From contig JAJYPQ010000007.1 in the NCBI GenBank assembly GCA_021795255.1, positions 1-31,874 on the forward strand: 31,874 nt of DNA, read 5' to 3'. Under the pieces are notes generated by a model. It worked only from the letters and a program-made list of their open reading frames with translations. It had not been told where the DNA came from and did no database searches. Below, in pieces: positions 16,515 to 24,624 of the stretch (the stretch's first letter is position 1; each line of letters begins with the position of its first letter). The translations under genes were made by a program, and so were the position numbers. This DNA is from Pseudomonadota bacterium (GTDB lineage Bacteria; Pseudomonadota; Gammaproteobacteria; Acidiferrobacterales; Acidiferrobacteraceae).

Positions 16515-18515
16515 ATGCAGTCTAGCGTCTCGCTAAATCTCATTGAGCTCGGGCATTTCGCCGCCTATCTCGCGTTTTTTGTGGCTATTACTCAGGCCTT
16601 GGCGCCGATAGCCGCTCGGTTTTTCAAGGCCCCTGGCCTGCGCACGATTTCGGTCAATGCAGCACCCCTGGTGTTTTTATTGACGACAGTTGGTGCGGTC
16701 ACCATCGTCTACTCGTTTCTCACCAATAATTTCTCGGTCTTGTACGTCGCTAACAATTCCAATACACATCTGCCGATTTTTTATAAGGTGGCGGCCCTGT
16801 GGGGTGGCCATCGCGGTTCTTTGTATTTGTGGGTCTGGATCATGACCGCTTATACCGCCGCCGTTGGCTACCACGGCCGCTCGCGTTATCCAGATCGCCT
16901 AGCTATCATCATGGCCGTCCAAGGGGCCTTGATCGCGGGCTTCTATGGGCTTGTGCTGTTTTTGTCCGATCCGTTCACTCGCGTCTTTCCGATCCCGGCG
17001 CAGGGGCAAAATATGAACCCGCTCCTGCAGGATCCCGGCATGGTGATTCATCCGCCCATGCTCTATATGGGTTATGTCGGTTTTTCGATTCCCTTCGCCT
17101 TCGCCATGGCCGCCTTGCTGACCAACTGGAAAAGCGAGCTATGGATCGGCCATACCCGACGCTGGGCCCTGATCGCCTGGGGGTTTCTCACCGCGGGCAT
17201 TATTTTCGGGGCCTGGTGGTCATACTATGTACTCGGGTGGGGCGGCTACTGGGGCTGGGATCCGGTCGAGAACGCCTCGTTCATGCCTTGGCTCATGGGC
17301 ACGGCCTTGATCCATTCGATCTCGGTGCAGGAACGTCGGCGCATGCTGCACACTTGGAATATCTTTTTGATCATCACCACCTTCTCACTGTCGCTGCTGG
17401 GGACCTTTTTGGTCCGCTCGGGCGTTTTGGCCTCGGTGCACACCTTCTCGGCGGCGCCCGGTCAGGGCGTCTATCTCCTGACTTTTATGGTCATCGTGCT
17501 CACATTAGCTTTCGGTCTTTTCTTGATCAAAGGCGGCTACCAGCGCGCCGAAGAGTCCTTTATCTCGCCCTTGTCGCGTGAATCCATGTTCATTTGGAAC
17601 AACGTGATTTTCACCATTGCGTGCGCCTGCGTTCTTCTAGGGACCCTTTATCCCTTGTTTCTTCAGGCCGCCTCGGGCGCGCGTATTAGCGTGGGACCCC
17701 CATACTTCGATCTCGTGATGGTGCCCATTTTCCTCGTGATGTTGGTCGTCATGGGTATCGGACCACTGGTCTCCTGGCGTAAGGCCAACCTCCCGAAGCT
17801 CCGTGGGCGCTTACTGATACCAAGCGTGGTCGGGATCGCCTTAGGAACGGTGCTGGCCTTCGCCTTTGGCCCAGTGTATTGGACAGCACCCGTAGCGGTT
17901 GGTCTCGTGGGTTTTGTGGCGACCACCATTATCGCCAATGTGGGGCGCGCGGTACGGCAACGCCAGCTGCAACACCGCGAGTCTTTGGGGCGGGCTTTCA
18001 GCAAGACCGTGTTTGGCAATAGGCGCCACTACGGGGGCATGATCGTCCACACGGGTATTTTGGTCATGGCGATCGGACTCGTGGGCTCCGGTCTTTTTAA
18101 GGAAAGCAAGCTTGTCATGATGGCGCCAGGCGATATTCTGCATTTAGCCCATGAGCGGGTTCGGTTCGATGGCGTCCGCAACGTACGCGGTGCTGATTTT
18201 ACCGCCGTGCAGGGGCGTCTCACCGTTCTCAATAACGAGGCCCAGTTGCGTCCTGAACAACGGGTGTTCTTTGGGAGCCCCATGGAAGTGACGCGCCCGA
18301 GCGTCAATTCGACACTTTTGCGCGACGTGTACGTGGACATCGGGAATCACCAGCACGGCAAGTGGGAGATCCATCTCTTTATAAACCCACTTGTCGATTT
18401 CATTTGGCTCGGGGGTGGTATCGTGCTCTCAGGCGTGGGGTTTTCCTTAAGTGATCGTGTGCGGCGCCGCAAGAAGGGCTTGGCCGGATCCGAGGCCTTG
18501 TCGACGCGCCCATGA
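16515..18515 (+). CDS. ccmF: CcmF, heme lyase subunit of cytochrome c maturation
   Basis: CcmF takes heme from holo-CcmE and, with CcmH and CcmI, attaches it to reduced apocytochromes in the periplasm. The 666-residue protein has many membrane helices, the heme-handling WWD motif (WGGYWGWDPVENASFMPWL, about residues 240-260) and the conserved NMNPLLQDPGMVIHPPMLYMGYVG segment split by short loops near 170-195. I start at the ATG at 16515, eight bases after a GAGGGG ribosome site, rather than the GTG at 16506. Its stop overlaps the ccmH start (ATGA). It is the first gene of the operon, whereas in E. coli ccmF comes after ccmABCDE. Confidence 0.97.
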   Translation: MQSSVSLNLIELGHFAAYLAFFVAITQALAPIAARFFKAPGLRTISVNAAPLVFLLTTVGAVTIVYSFLTNNFSVLYVANNSNTHLPIFYKVAALWGGHRGSLYLWVWIMTAYTAAVGYHGRSRYPDRLAIIMAVQGALIAGFYGLVLFLSDPFTRVFPIPAQGQNMNPLLQDPGMVIHPPMLYMGYVGFSIPFAFAMAALLTNWKSELWIGHTRRWALIAWGFLTAGIIFGAWWSYYVLGWGGYWGWDPVENASFMPWLMGTALIHSISVQERRRMLHTWNIFLIITTFSLSLLGTFLVRSGVLASVHTFSAAPGQGVYLLTFMVIVLTLAFGLFLIKGGYQRAEESFISPLSRESMFIWNNVIFTIACACVLLGTLYPLFLQAASGARISVGPPYFDLVMVPIFLVMLVVMGIGPLVSWRKANLPKLRGRLLIPSVVGIALGTVLAFAFGPVYWTAPVAVGLVGFVATTIIANVGRAVRQRQLQHRESLGRAFSKTVFGNRRHYGGMIVHTGILVMAIGLVGSGLFKESKLVMMAPGDILHLAHERVRFDGVRNVRGADFTAVQGRLTVLNNEAQLRPEQRVFFGSPMEVTRPSVNSTLLRDVYVDIGNHQHGKWEIHLFINPLVDFIWLGGGIVLSGVGFSLSDRVRRRKKGLAGSEALSTRP

Positions 18516-18967
18516 GATACGCTTTTTTTTGGTGTTGTCTCTGCCTGCTCGTAGCCCCGGCCTTCGGTGCCACGATCGTTCATGAAAGCGTGCTTCACAG
18601 GCGCGAGATCGTGATCGCAAAGAAGCTACGCTGTACCGTATGTCAGGCCGAGTCGCTGGCGGTCTCGCAAGCCGGTATCGCGCGCGACATGCGTAAGCTC
18701 ATCCGCGAAAAATTGCGCGCCGGCGAGAGTTCCCATCAAATCATCGCTTACTTCGTGAAGCGTTACGGCGACTATATTCTGCTAAAGCCCCCGTTTGACC
18801 CGCTGGGCGCCATCCTTTGGATTTGGCCGTTTGCGCTCTTTGCCGTTTTCGGCGGAGTCGCGCTCGTGGTGATGAGGCGTCGGGCGCGGGCGCCCATGCC
18901 CTTGCCTGCGCCGGAATTGGGAGTGGAAGACCGCGCACGGATTGAAGCTCTCACGCGTCAGGAGTAG
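18512..18967 (+). CDS. ccmH: CcmH, thiol-disulfide protein of cytochrome c maturation
   Basis: CcmH keeps the apocytochrome CXXCH cysteines reduced, or forms a mixed disulfide with them, before heme ligation. The 151-residue protein has a signal sequence (about residues 1-19, FWCCLCLLVAPAFGA), the active site LRCTVCQ with Cys41 and Cys44, the helical bundle AGIARDMRKLIREKLRAG, YFVKRYGDYILLKPPF, and a C-terminal membrane helix (about 98-121). The residue after CQ is Ala where N or G is commoner. It is the short CycL-type CcmH; the TPR part found fused in E. coli is encoded separately by the next gene. Confidence 0.96.
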   Translation: MRYAFFWCCLCLLVAPAFGATIVHESVLHRREIVIAKKLRCTVCQAESLAVSQAGIARDMRKLIREKLRAGESSHQIIAYFVKRYGDYILLKPPFDPLGAILWIWPFALFAVFGGVALVVMRRRARAPMPLPAPELGVEDRARIEALTRQE

Positions 18968-18969
18968 TC

Positions 18970-19893
18970 ATGTTTGTGATCGTCGTATTGTCCGGATTTC
19001 TGGTTCTGTTTGCCGCTTGGTTTCTGACTCGTCCGATAAGGGGCCGATCCGCCGTTGAAGAGGATCACATTGCGTTGGAATTTGCTCGCGACGAGACCCT
19101 AAAACAGCTTAAGGAGATCGAGTCCGACCGCGCCGATGGGCGCATCGACGAGGCCGTCGCGGGCGACGAGACGCGCCGCCTGGAGTACGAACTCGCGCAA
19201 ACCTTGCGCATGCTGGAGGCCGAGCAGGCGTCCGAAAAGCCGGTCCCACGGACCCTCAGGCACCGTGGGCTTGTGATGGTCGTGCTTTTGATCGGGCTGC
19301 CTTTATTGGCGGGAGGCATGGATTACTGGCAGAACAAGCCAGCTCTGCTGACTTTCGCGACCTTGAACGCTAAGGGTCGTGTGACCGGGATGCATGGTTT
19401 CCCGCCGATGGTTCTGAGTATGGTAGCCAAGTTGAAGCGCCATTTAGTGAGGCATCCGCATGACACGACGGGTTGGCTTGAGTTGGCGCGCGCTAACGTG
19501 GTACTCGGGAACCTTAAGGGCGCACGGCGCGCTTATGCCCACGCCTACAAGCTTGCGCCGACCGATCTCAATGTGATGGCCAATTACGCGTGGCTTTTGT
19601 ATACCTCGCATCCGAGTCAGACGACCGGTTTAGTGGACCGGCTCTATCGACGTTTGTACGCGCGTGATCCGAGACAACAGGATGCCTTATGGTTTTTGGG
19701 GCTTGCCGCCTACAACCGCCACCATCTCCACCGGACTCTCGCCTATTGGCGCAGGCTCGAGGCCGAATTGCCGCCGGGGAGTAAGGCCCAGGCCGGGGTC
19801 CAGACGGCGCTTACCAAAATCCGCCAGCAACTCAGCCAAAGCCCGCGGGTCGGCATCCCGAAGGGCACACCCGCTCAGCCTAAGGCGCCGTGA
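18970..19893 (+). CDS. ccmI: CcmI, TPR apocytochrome c chaperone
   Basis: CcmI presents apocytochromes to the CcmF-CcmH ligation complex. The 307-residue protein has an N-terminal membrane helix (1-20), a coiled-coil loop of about 70 residues (FARDETLKQLKEIESDRADGRIDE), a second helix (about 97-115) and a periplasmic TPR domain (about 140-285, with GWLELARANVVLGNLKGARRAYAHAYKLAP split over two helices). The tail is Pro/Lys-rich. The ATG lies two bases after the ccmH stop, with CAGGAG inside ccmH serving as ribosome site. This is the one junction of the operon that is not an overlap or a shared stop. Confidence 0.93.
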   Translation: MFVIVVLSGFLVLFAAWFLTRPIRGRSAVEEDHIALEFARDETLKQLKEIESDRADGRIDEAVAGDETRRLEYELAQTLRMLEAEQASEKPVPRTLRHRGLVMVVLLIGLPLLAGGMDYWQNKPALLTFATLNAKGRVTGMHGFPPMVLSMVAKLKRHLVRHPHDTTGWLELARANVVLGNLKGARRAYAHAYKLAPTDLNVMANYAWLLYTSHPSQTTGLVDRLYRRLYARDPRQQDALWFLGLAAYNRHHLHRTLAYWRRLEAELPPGSKAQAGVQTALTKIRQQLSQSPRVGIPKGTPAQPKAP

Positions 19894-20537
19894 GCAGCCA
19901 GCCGCTTTTTTCCGTTCGTGGCTTGGCGTGCGCGCGTGGGGATAGGACGCTTTTTGCGGGCCTATCGCTGCGATTGGACGCAGGCGAAGCGCTGCATGTT
20001 CGAGGACCCAACGGTCTTGGCAAGACCACCTTGTTGCGCGCCCTCTGTGGGCTGTCGCGACCGCTACGCGGCGATGTTCGTTGGCGGGGCGCGCGCACGT
20101 CGGATTTGGCCGAGGAGTTCGCGGCCGAGGTGGCCTATGTGGGACACCTGAACGGCGTTCAGGGAGACTTGACTGCGTCCGAGAATTTGCAAAGGGCGGT
20201 GCGGGTCTTTGCGCGCGGTCGGGATTCTGGGCTCGGTGTCAAGGTGGCCCTCGACCGTGTGGGACTTGGGAAGTTGGTCGATCGGCCTGCGCGCCATCTG
20301 TCTCAGGGGCAAAAGCGTCGTCTCGCATTGGCGCGACTTCTGGTGTTGCGCCGGCCATTATGGATATTGGACGAACCTTTCACGGCCTTGGACGTCGCGG
20401 CGGTGGCTAGCTTATCGTCCATTATCGGGGAACATATGGCAGCGGGTGGGCTCGCTCTGATTGTTTCGCACCAGGCCTTTGAACTGCCGGGCATCCGCGA
20501 TTTCGATTTGGCCCAGTTCTGTAAGGTGCGGTCGTGA
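19890..20537 (+). CDS. ccmA: CcmA, ATPase of the cytochrome c maturation ABC transporter
   Basis: CcmA hydrolyses ATP with CcmB to release holo-CcmE from CcmC and CcmD. The 215-residue protein has Walker A GPNGLGKTT (39-47), the ABC signature LSQGQ (137-141), Walker B LWILDE (157-162), D-loop LD and the switch histidine in IVSHQ. The Leu in the P-loop (NGLGKT) is common in CcmA proteins. It starts with GTG in a 4-base overlap with the ccmI stop (GTGA). Confidence 0.97.
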   Translation: MSSQPLFSVRGLACARGDRTLFAGLSLRLDAGEALHVRGPNGLGKTTLLRALCGLSRPLRGDVRWRGARTSDLAEEFAAEVAYVGHLNGVQGDLTASENLQRAVRVFARGRDSGLGVKVALDRVGLGKLVDRPARHLSQGQKRRLALARLLVLRRPLWILDEPFTALDVAAVASLSSIIGEHMAAGGLALIVSHQAFELPGIRDFDLAQFCKVRS

Positions 20538-21217
20538 AGGGCGGTCTGCTGTCCGCCATGGCGGCCGTTTTTACCCGCGAACTTCTGGTGTTCTGGCGAC
20601 GCAGTACCGAGGTTATGACGGCGCTGGTCTTTTTTGTGATCGTGACCACTTTGTTTCCCTTGGCGGTGGGTCCCGAGCGCCACGAACTCATGCTTATGGC
20701 GCCGGGGGTGCTGTGGGTGGCGGCCTTGCTGGCCACGACTTTGTCGCTCAACCATCTGTTCGCGAGCGATTATCACGATGGCAGCCTAGAGCAGCTTCTT
20801 ATGAGTCCCTACCCGCTGTCGGCTTTGGTATTTGCAAAGATTGCAGCCCATTGGGTTCTCACCGGTTTGCCGCTCGCTCTTTTGTCGCCGCTTTTGGCGG
20901 TGCAAATGGCCTTGCCGACGAAGGCCATCGGAACGCTCGTGGCTTCGCTCCTTTTAGGGACGCCGATTTTAAGCCTGATCGGGGCCGTGCCGGCCGCGCT
21001 GACGCTCGGCGTGCGTGGTGGCGGGGTCTTGGTTTCCCTACTGGTGCTGCCACTGTATACTCCAGTTTTGATTTTCGGTGCGGAGGCTGTCGCGGCGTCG
21101 GCCGGACAAGGCTTCGCCTCGGTGGCCCACTTGTCGTTATTGGGGGCGTTTCTGGCGGTAGTTTTGAGTTTTGCTCCGTGGGCGAGTTCGGCAGCTTTGC
21201 GGGTGTCTCTCGATTGA
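20534..21217 (+). CDS. ccmB: CcmB, permease of the cytochrome c maturation ABC transporter
   Basis: CcmB is the membrane subunit that pairs with CcmA. The 227-residue protein has about six membrane helices and family motifs: FTRELLVFWRR near residue 13, VLWVAALLATTLSLNHLF, and YPLSALVFAKIAAHW. The GTG start overlaps the ccmA stop. The length is normal. The end overlaps the TTG start of ccmC. Confidence 0.96.
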   Translation: MKGGLLSAMAAVFTRELLVFWRRSTEVMTALVFFVIVTTLFPLAVGPERHELMLMAPGVLWVAALLATTLSLNHLFASDYHDGSLEQLLMSPYPLSALVFAKIAAHWVLTGLPLALLSPLLAVQMALPTKAIGTLVASLLLGTPILSLIGAVPAALTLGVRGGGVLVSLLVLPLYTPVLIFGAEAVAASAGQGFASVAHLSLLGAFLAVVLSFAPWASSAALRVSLD

Positions 21218-21954
21218 TTAAGTTTATTCATAAATATGGTGCGCCCAAGCGGTTTTACCGACTCGCGGGACGCCTCGTGCCTTGGTTTGCGGGGGTGACC
21301 GCGCTGCTTTTTGTGGTGGGTCTGTATCTGGGCCTCTATTGGGCGCCGCCGGACTACCAGCAGGGCGACGCGTATCGGATCATGTTCGTGCATGTCCCGA
21401 ACGCCTGGATGTCCATGATGGCCTATGTGATCATGGCGAGTTTTGCCGCGACCGGGTATATCTGGAATGTGCGCTTGGCAGACATGTTGGCTAAGGCTAC
21501 GGCGCCGCTCGGCGCATCTTTCACGTTGACGGCGCTCGTAACCGGTTCCCTATGGGGCAAGCCTATGTGGGGTACGTGGTGGGTGTGGGACGCACGGCTC
21601 ACATCGGAATTGATCCTGTTTTTTCTGTATGTCGGTTATATGGCGCTTCAGGCGAGTATTGACGACCCGCGCCGCGCCGCCCATGCGAGCGCGATTCTTG
21701 CGATCGTGGGCGTCGTGAATATCCCCATTATTCACTATTCCGTGTACTGGTGGCATACCCTACATCAGCCCGCCTCCCTGACCTTGACGAGTCAGCCCAA
21801 GATTTACATTACGATGTTGATACCCCTCATCATCATGTCGTTTGCCTTTTTATTTTTCTACTTGACCATGCTTCTTGTGCGCGTGCGGACCGAGATCTTG
21901 ATACGTGAGCAGCGGGCCGACTGGGTCCGGAAACTGATTGGGTTGAAGCGATGA
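21214..21954 (+). CDS. ccmC: CcmC, heme delivery protein (TTG start)
   Basis: CcmC, with CcmD, loads heme onto CcmE. The 246-residue protein has six helices, the WWD motif (WGKPMWGTWWVWDARLTSE, 114-132) and two heme-ligand histidines, His60 (VHVPNAW) and His184 (WWHTLHQ). These are the E. coli residue numbers, which fixes the start at the TTG at 21214, overlapping the ccmB stop (TTGA). The same frame is open far upstream to 20461, but that part is a shadow of ccmA and ccmB in another frame. Confidence 0.95.
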   Translation: MIKFIHKYGAPKRFYRLAGRLVPWFAGVTALLFVVGLYLGLYWAPPDYQQGDAYRIMFVHVPNAWMSMMAYVIMASFAATGYIWNVRLADMLAKATAPLGASFTLTALVTGSLWGKPMWGTWWVWDARLTSELILFFLYVGYMALQASIDDPRRAAHASAILAIVGVVNIPIIHYSVYWWHTLHQPASLTLTSQPKIYITMLIPLIIMSFAFLFFYLTMLLVRVRTEILIREQRADWVRKLIGLKR

Positions 21955-22121
21955 CGTTCTCCCAGTTTCTGGCGATGGGCGGGTTTGCTTTTTACGTGTG
22001 GAGCGCCTATGGTTTTGCCGCCCTCGTGGTTTTAGTGAATGCGGTCCAACCCGTAATCCGTAACCGAAAGGTGCGGCGGACCTTGCGTCGGGATGGTGAC
22101 CGCGCGGAGGATGATGAGTGA
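21951..22121 (+). CDS. ccmD: CcmD, small heme exporter membrane protein
   Basis: CcmD is a one-helix protein that stabilises the CcmABC-CcmE complex. The 56-residue product begins MTFSQFLAMGGFAFYVWSAY and has a hydrophobic helix (about residues 13-33) with the family's FYVWSAYG pattern, followed by a basic Arg/Lys-rich cytoplasmic tail and an acidic end. It starts in an ATGA overlap with ccmC and ends in a GTGA overlap with ccmE. The small size and position between ccmC and ccmE are diagnostic. Confidence 0.94.
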   Translation: MTFSQFLAMGGFAFYVWSAYGFAALVVLVNAVQPVIRNRKVRRTLRRDGDRAEDDE

Positions 22122-22558
22122 GAAAGCAAAATAAGCGGCTCGCATTTGTGTTAATTGGGCTGACCGGGGTGAGCATCGCCACATGGCTGGTGCTCACCGC
22201 GTTTCGCCACAACCTCGTTTTCTTTTATTCTCCGACGCAAGTACTGGAAGGTAAGGCGCCCCAGCACGGGATATTCCGCTTGGGTGGCCTTGTCAAAAAG
22301 GGCAGCATCAAAAAGAACGGCTTGAAGACGACGTTTACCGTCACCGATCTTCGCCACAGTTTAGTCGTTCATTATACCGGCATTCTTCCCGACCTTTTTC
22401 GCCAGGGTCAGGGGGTGGTGGTCCAAGGGCAACTGGTCGGTTCCTCGGTATTTATGGCCCGCCAGGTGCTCGCGAAGCACGGAGCGAATTACATGCCTCC
22501 GGACGTCGAGGCTGAGCTGAAGCACTCGATGGCGATGAAGGCTAAGGCGCAGTCGTGA
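22118..22558 (+). CDS. ccmE: CcmE, periplasmic heme chaperone
   Basis: CcmE binds heme covalently and carries it to CcmF. The 146-residue protein has an N-terminal membrane anchor (about residues 9-29), an OB-fold beta domain (FRLGGLVKKGSI, FTVTDLRHSLVVHYTGILPDLFRQGQGVV in two stretches) and the heme-binding site His121-x3-Tyr125 within LAKHGANYMPPDV. A GTG start overlaps the ccmD stop. The C-terminal tail is Lys/Ala-rich. Confidence 0.97.
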   Translation: MRKQNKRLAFVLIGLTGVSIATWLVLTAFRHNLVFFYSPTQVLEGKAPQHGIFRLGGLVKKGSIKKNGLKTTFTVTDLRHSLVVHYTGILPDLFRQGQGVVVQGQLVGSSVFMARQVLAKHGANYMPPDVEAELKHSMAMKAKAQS

Positions 22559-23088
22559 AAAAGTTTTTGATTCCGGTCGCGATTTTCATATTGATCGCGT
22601 GGGTTCTAGGGCGCGGCCTGTTTTTGAATCCGACCTACATTCCCTCGCCTTTGATTGGCAAACCGATGCCGCGCTTTTCTTTGCCGCTCGCCTCCGCACC
22701 CAAGGTCAAGCTCAGCAACGCCGATCTGAACGGCCACGTGGTGCTGCTCAATGTCTTTGCTTCTTGGTGCGTCACCTGCAAGCAGGAGATGCCAACCCTG
22801 ATGCGCTTGCGTGCGCTCCATTTAGTGGATTTAGTGGGCGTGGACTACAAAGACACCCCGGCCGGTCTGCGCCACTACCTGGATGTGTTTGGCGACCCGT
22901 ATTCGACGATTGTAACCGATAAGCGCGGCATGACCGCGATCAACTGGGGTATCTACGGCGTTCCTGAGACCTTCGTTGTAAATAAGGGCGGCGTTATCGT
23001 ACATAAGTTCGTCGGGCCGATCAGCTACGACAAGCTCAAGCGCAAGCTGATACCCTTGGTGAAGCGGCTTCAGGCCCAGCCTCTCTGA
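22555..23088 (+). CDS. ccmG: CcmG/DsbE, membrane-anchored thioredoxin-like reductase
   Basis: CcmG reduces CcmH or apocytochrome disulfides in the periplasm using electrons from DsbD or CcdA. The 177-residue protein has an N-terminal anchor (about 4-24), the thioredoxin active site WCVTC (71-75), the family's acidic GVDYKD segment and the cis-proline loop GVPETF. Val replaces the commoner Pro in the active site. The GTG start overlaps the ccmE stop. It is the last gene of the operon, whereas in E. coli ccmG follows ccmF. Confidence 0.96.
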   Translation: MKKFLIPVAIFILIAWVLGRGLFLNPTYIPSPLIGKPMPRFSLPLASAPKVKLSNADLNGHVVLLNVFASWCVTCKQEMPTLMRLRALHLVDLVGVDYKDTPAGLRHYLDVFGDPYSTIVTDKRGMTAINWGIYGVPETFVVNKGGVIVHKFVGPISYDKLKRKLIPLVKRLQAQPL

Positions 23089-23136
23089 GGACGGGTGCGC
23101 TTCGGTTTAGCCGAGCACTGGCCACAGCAGTTCGGG

Positions 23137-23151
23137 CGGCTTTTGCCGTTT
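23137..23151 (+). terminator. Weak hairpin after the ccm operon
   Basis: A 4-bp CGGC/GCCG stem with a TTTT loop is followed by TTT, 49 bases after the ccmG stop. It is short for an intrinsic terminator and may be chance. No better terminator is visible between ccmG and the merR-like gene. Confidence 0.22.
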
Positions 23152-23261
23152 AGCTTGTCGCGCAGGGGTCCGGCGTCCACAATAAGGGAAGGATCTATCG
23201 CGGGTGGCGGAGCAGGCCAGGCCTATCTGGGCCGACTGGAACGCCATAAAGGATCGATATC

Positions 23262-23717
23262 ATGGAGAGAAGCCGTCATCAGGCACCTAGTCTTACGATA
23301 GGTCAGCTCGCGGGGGCTTGCGCGGTCTCGGTTGAGACCATTCGGTTTTATGAACGTCGAGGGCTTATCGAACAACCCCAGAGGCCGGTTTCCGGTATGC
23401 GTCGGTACCCACAGCGGACCTTAGAGCGCCTGCAATTTATCAAACAGGCCCAGTCGTTGGGCTTTACCTTGCAAGAAGTCCAGGAAATGCTCGTCTTGAA
23501 GGCGGACGATCCGGCGACTTGCGGTGAGGTTCAACGCCTGGCCGAAGATAAGATCGGGCTTTTGCATGCCAAGATGCAAACACTACAATCGCTCGAGACG
23601 ATTCTGAAGACACTCGTCGAGGATTGCCACAAGCAGAGCGGGGACGGCGCGTGTTTCTGCCCCCTTCTCGAAGCGGTCCAGGAGGGTCGTGCGAGCGATT
23701 CCCGCCAGCCCTCCTAG
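23262..23717 (+). CDS. MerR-family soft-metal-responsive regulator
   Basis: MerR proteins bind a metal and untwist the DNA of a promoter with an over-long spacer. The 151-residue protein has an N-terminal winged helix (LTIGQLAGACAVSVETIRFYERRGLI), the RYP segment after the wing, a long dimerisation helix and a C-terminal metal site. Cys87, Cys122 and Cys131 are spaced 35 and 9 apart, exactly as Cys82, Cys117 and Cys126 of Tn501 MerR; a fourth, Cys133, follows (CFCP). Hg(II) is likeliest, but Pb, Cd and Zn sensors share this spacing. AAAGGA gives a ribosome site. No mer, zntA or copA gene lies beside it. Confidence 0.88.
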   Translation: MERSRHQAPSLTIGQLAGACAVSVETIRFYERRGLIEQPQRPVSGMRRYPQRTLERLQFIKQAQSLGFTLQEVQEMLVLKADDPATCGEVQRLAEDKIGLLHAKMQTLQSLETILKTLVEDCHKQSGDGACFCPLLEAVQEGRASDSRQPS

Positions 23718-23738
23718 ATTCCTGACTGGACTCACCGC

Positions 23739-24515
23739 CTATTTCGCGTATTGAAAGCCCGCGAGCTCGAGCTCCGGTAGGGTCCCGACGATACCCGGGG
23801 TAAGGACGGCCCCGGGAATGATGTGATTCGTGAATTCCGCCGCCATGCGATCGTGGGCAAGGTGGTCGGGATTGACGCCCTTCTGGTGCAGTTTCATAGT
23901 GAGTTCCCACACCTCGTTGTGACAGGCAAGAAAAACCGCGCCCCGTCTTTGCAGGACCGTAATGCTGTTGTCGTGCGGGGAAAATACCCCCTCGGCGTCC
24001 TCGTAGTTTTTGGCGTCCGCGTGAGCGGCCTTAGGTGTACCGATGAAGGGGTTGTGGTTAAATTTCCCCTTTGTCAGTTTGCTCAATTGGTATTTGTCCC
24101 AAATAAACGCATCGTAGAGCGCGAGATGGGCCGAGCCGTGCGTGGCCGAGACGCACAGAAAATTTGCGTGATGGAAAGACCAGATCTGGGTGTTCATCGC
24201 ATTGCGCATCAGATTGAGCCAGGGGCTCGCAAGAGCGGTGTTGTCCCACACCTGCTTCGGTGCCGCGCGATAGTGTAAGAGGAGATCCAGCGCCTCGCTA
24301 TCCCATTCGCTGGGGTGTGTGAGAATCATGGGGACGGTTTTGAAGGTGCGTTTACGCGGAGCCCGGGCCAAGGCGTCGGTGAGCGCGTGCAGGCTTCCCG
24401 CCGACCCTATTTCAAGGCTTTGAGGAGCGGCGACGCGCGCGCTTGCAGTCCCTGCGATAGCGGCCCCGACGGCCGCGGCCCCGACTTGTTTCAAAAGATT
24501 GCGTCTAGTCACCAT
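23739..24515 (-). CDS. Tat-exported protein with a DsrE-like C-terminal domain
   Basis: The 258-residue protein begins with a twin-arginine signal (TRRNLLKQVGAAAVGAAIAG, cleavage likely near residue 27), so it should be exported folded. The C-terminal third (residues 183-258) resembles DsrE/DsrF-type sulfur-relay domains: ITVLQRRGAVFLACHNEV, then IIPGAVLTPGIVGTLPELELAGFQYAK. Cys198 sits where such proteins often have a cysteine, and Cys121 is the only other one. The middle is rich in His, Trp and Asn. The ATG at 24515 has a GAGGA ribosome site; a TTG at 24536 is unlikely. Periplasmic sulfur chemistry is an inference, and the substrate is unknown. Confidence 0.75.
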   Translation of the reverse strand: MVTRRNLLKQVGAAAVGAAIAGTASARVAAPQSLEIGSAGSLHALTDALARAPRKRTFKTVPMILTHPSEWDSEALDLLLHYRAAPKQVWDNTALASPWLNLMRNAMNTQIWSFHHANFLCVSATHGSAHLALYDAFIWDKYQLSKLTKGKFNHNPFIGTPKAAHADAKNYEDAEGVFSPHDNSITVLQRRGAVFLACHNEVWELTMKLHQKGVNPDHLAHDRMAAEFTNHIIPGAVLTPGIVGTLPELELAGFQYAK

Positions 24516-24602
24516 AAAAGAGTCCTCGTTTCTCAATCAGCACGACCATGTACGCCCATCTTAATCAGCCAAGGCGCGTCCTAGTAGTGCATTTCGCCGG
24601 AT

Positions 24603-24624
24603 GGGCCCATTAACACGTGGGCCC
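24603..24624. other. Inverted repeat over the stop codon of the MocA-like gene
   Basis: GGGCCCA and TGGGCCC form a perfect 7-bp stem with an 8-base loop. The minus-strand TAA stop (24610-24612) is in the loop. No T-run follows on either strand, so it is not a clear terminator. It could stabilise the 3' end of the message. Confidence 0.45.

Noticed and set aside
20461..21213. Long in-frame extension upstream of CcmC
   Set aside because: Antiregister shadow of ccmA and ccmB; His60 and His184 fall at the E. coli numbers only with the TTG at 21214.
23095..23301. 68-residue open frame between ccmG and the merR-like gene
   Set aside because: No ribosome site or known motif, and it overlaps the start of the MerR protein.
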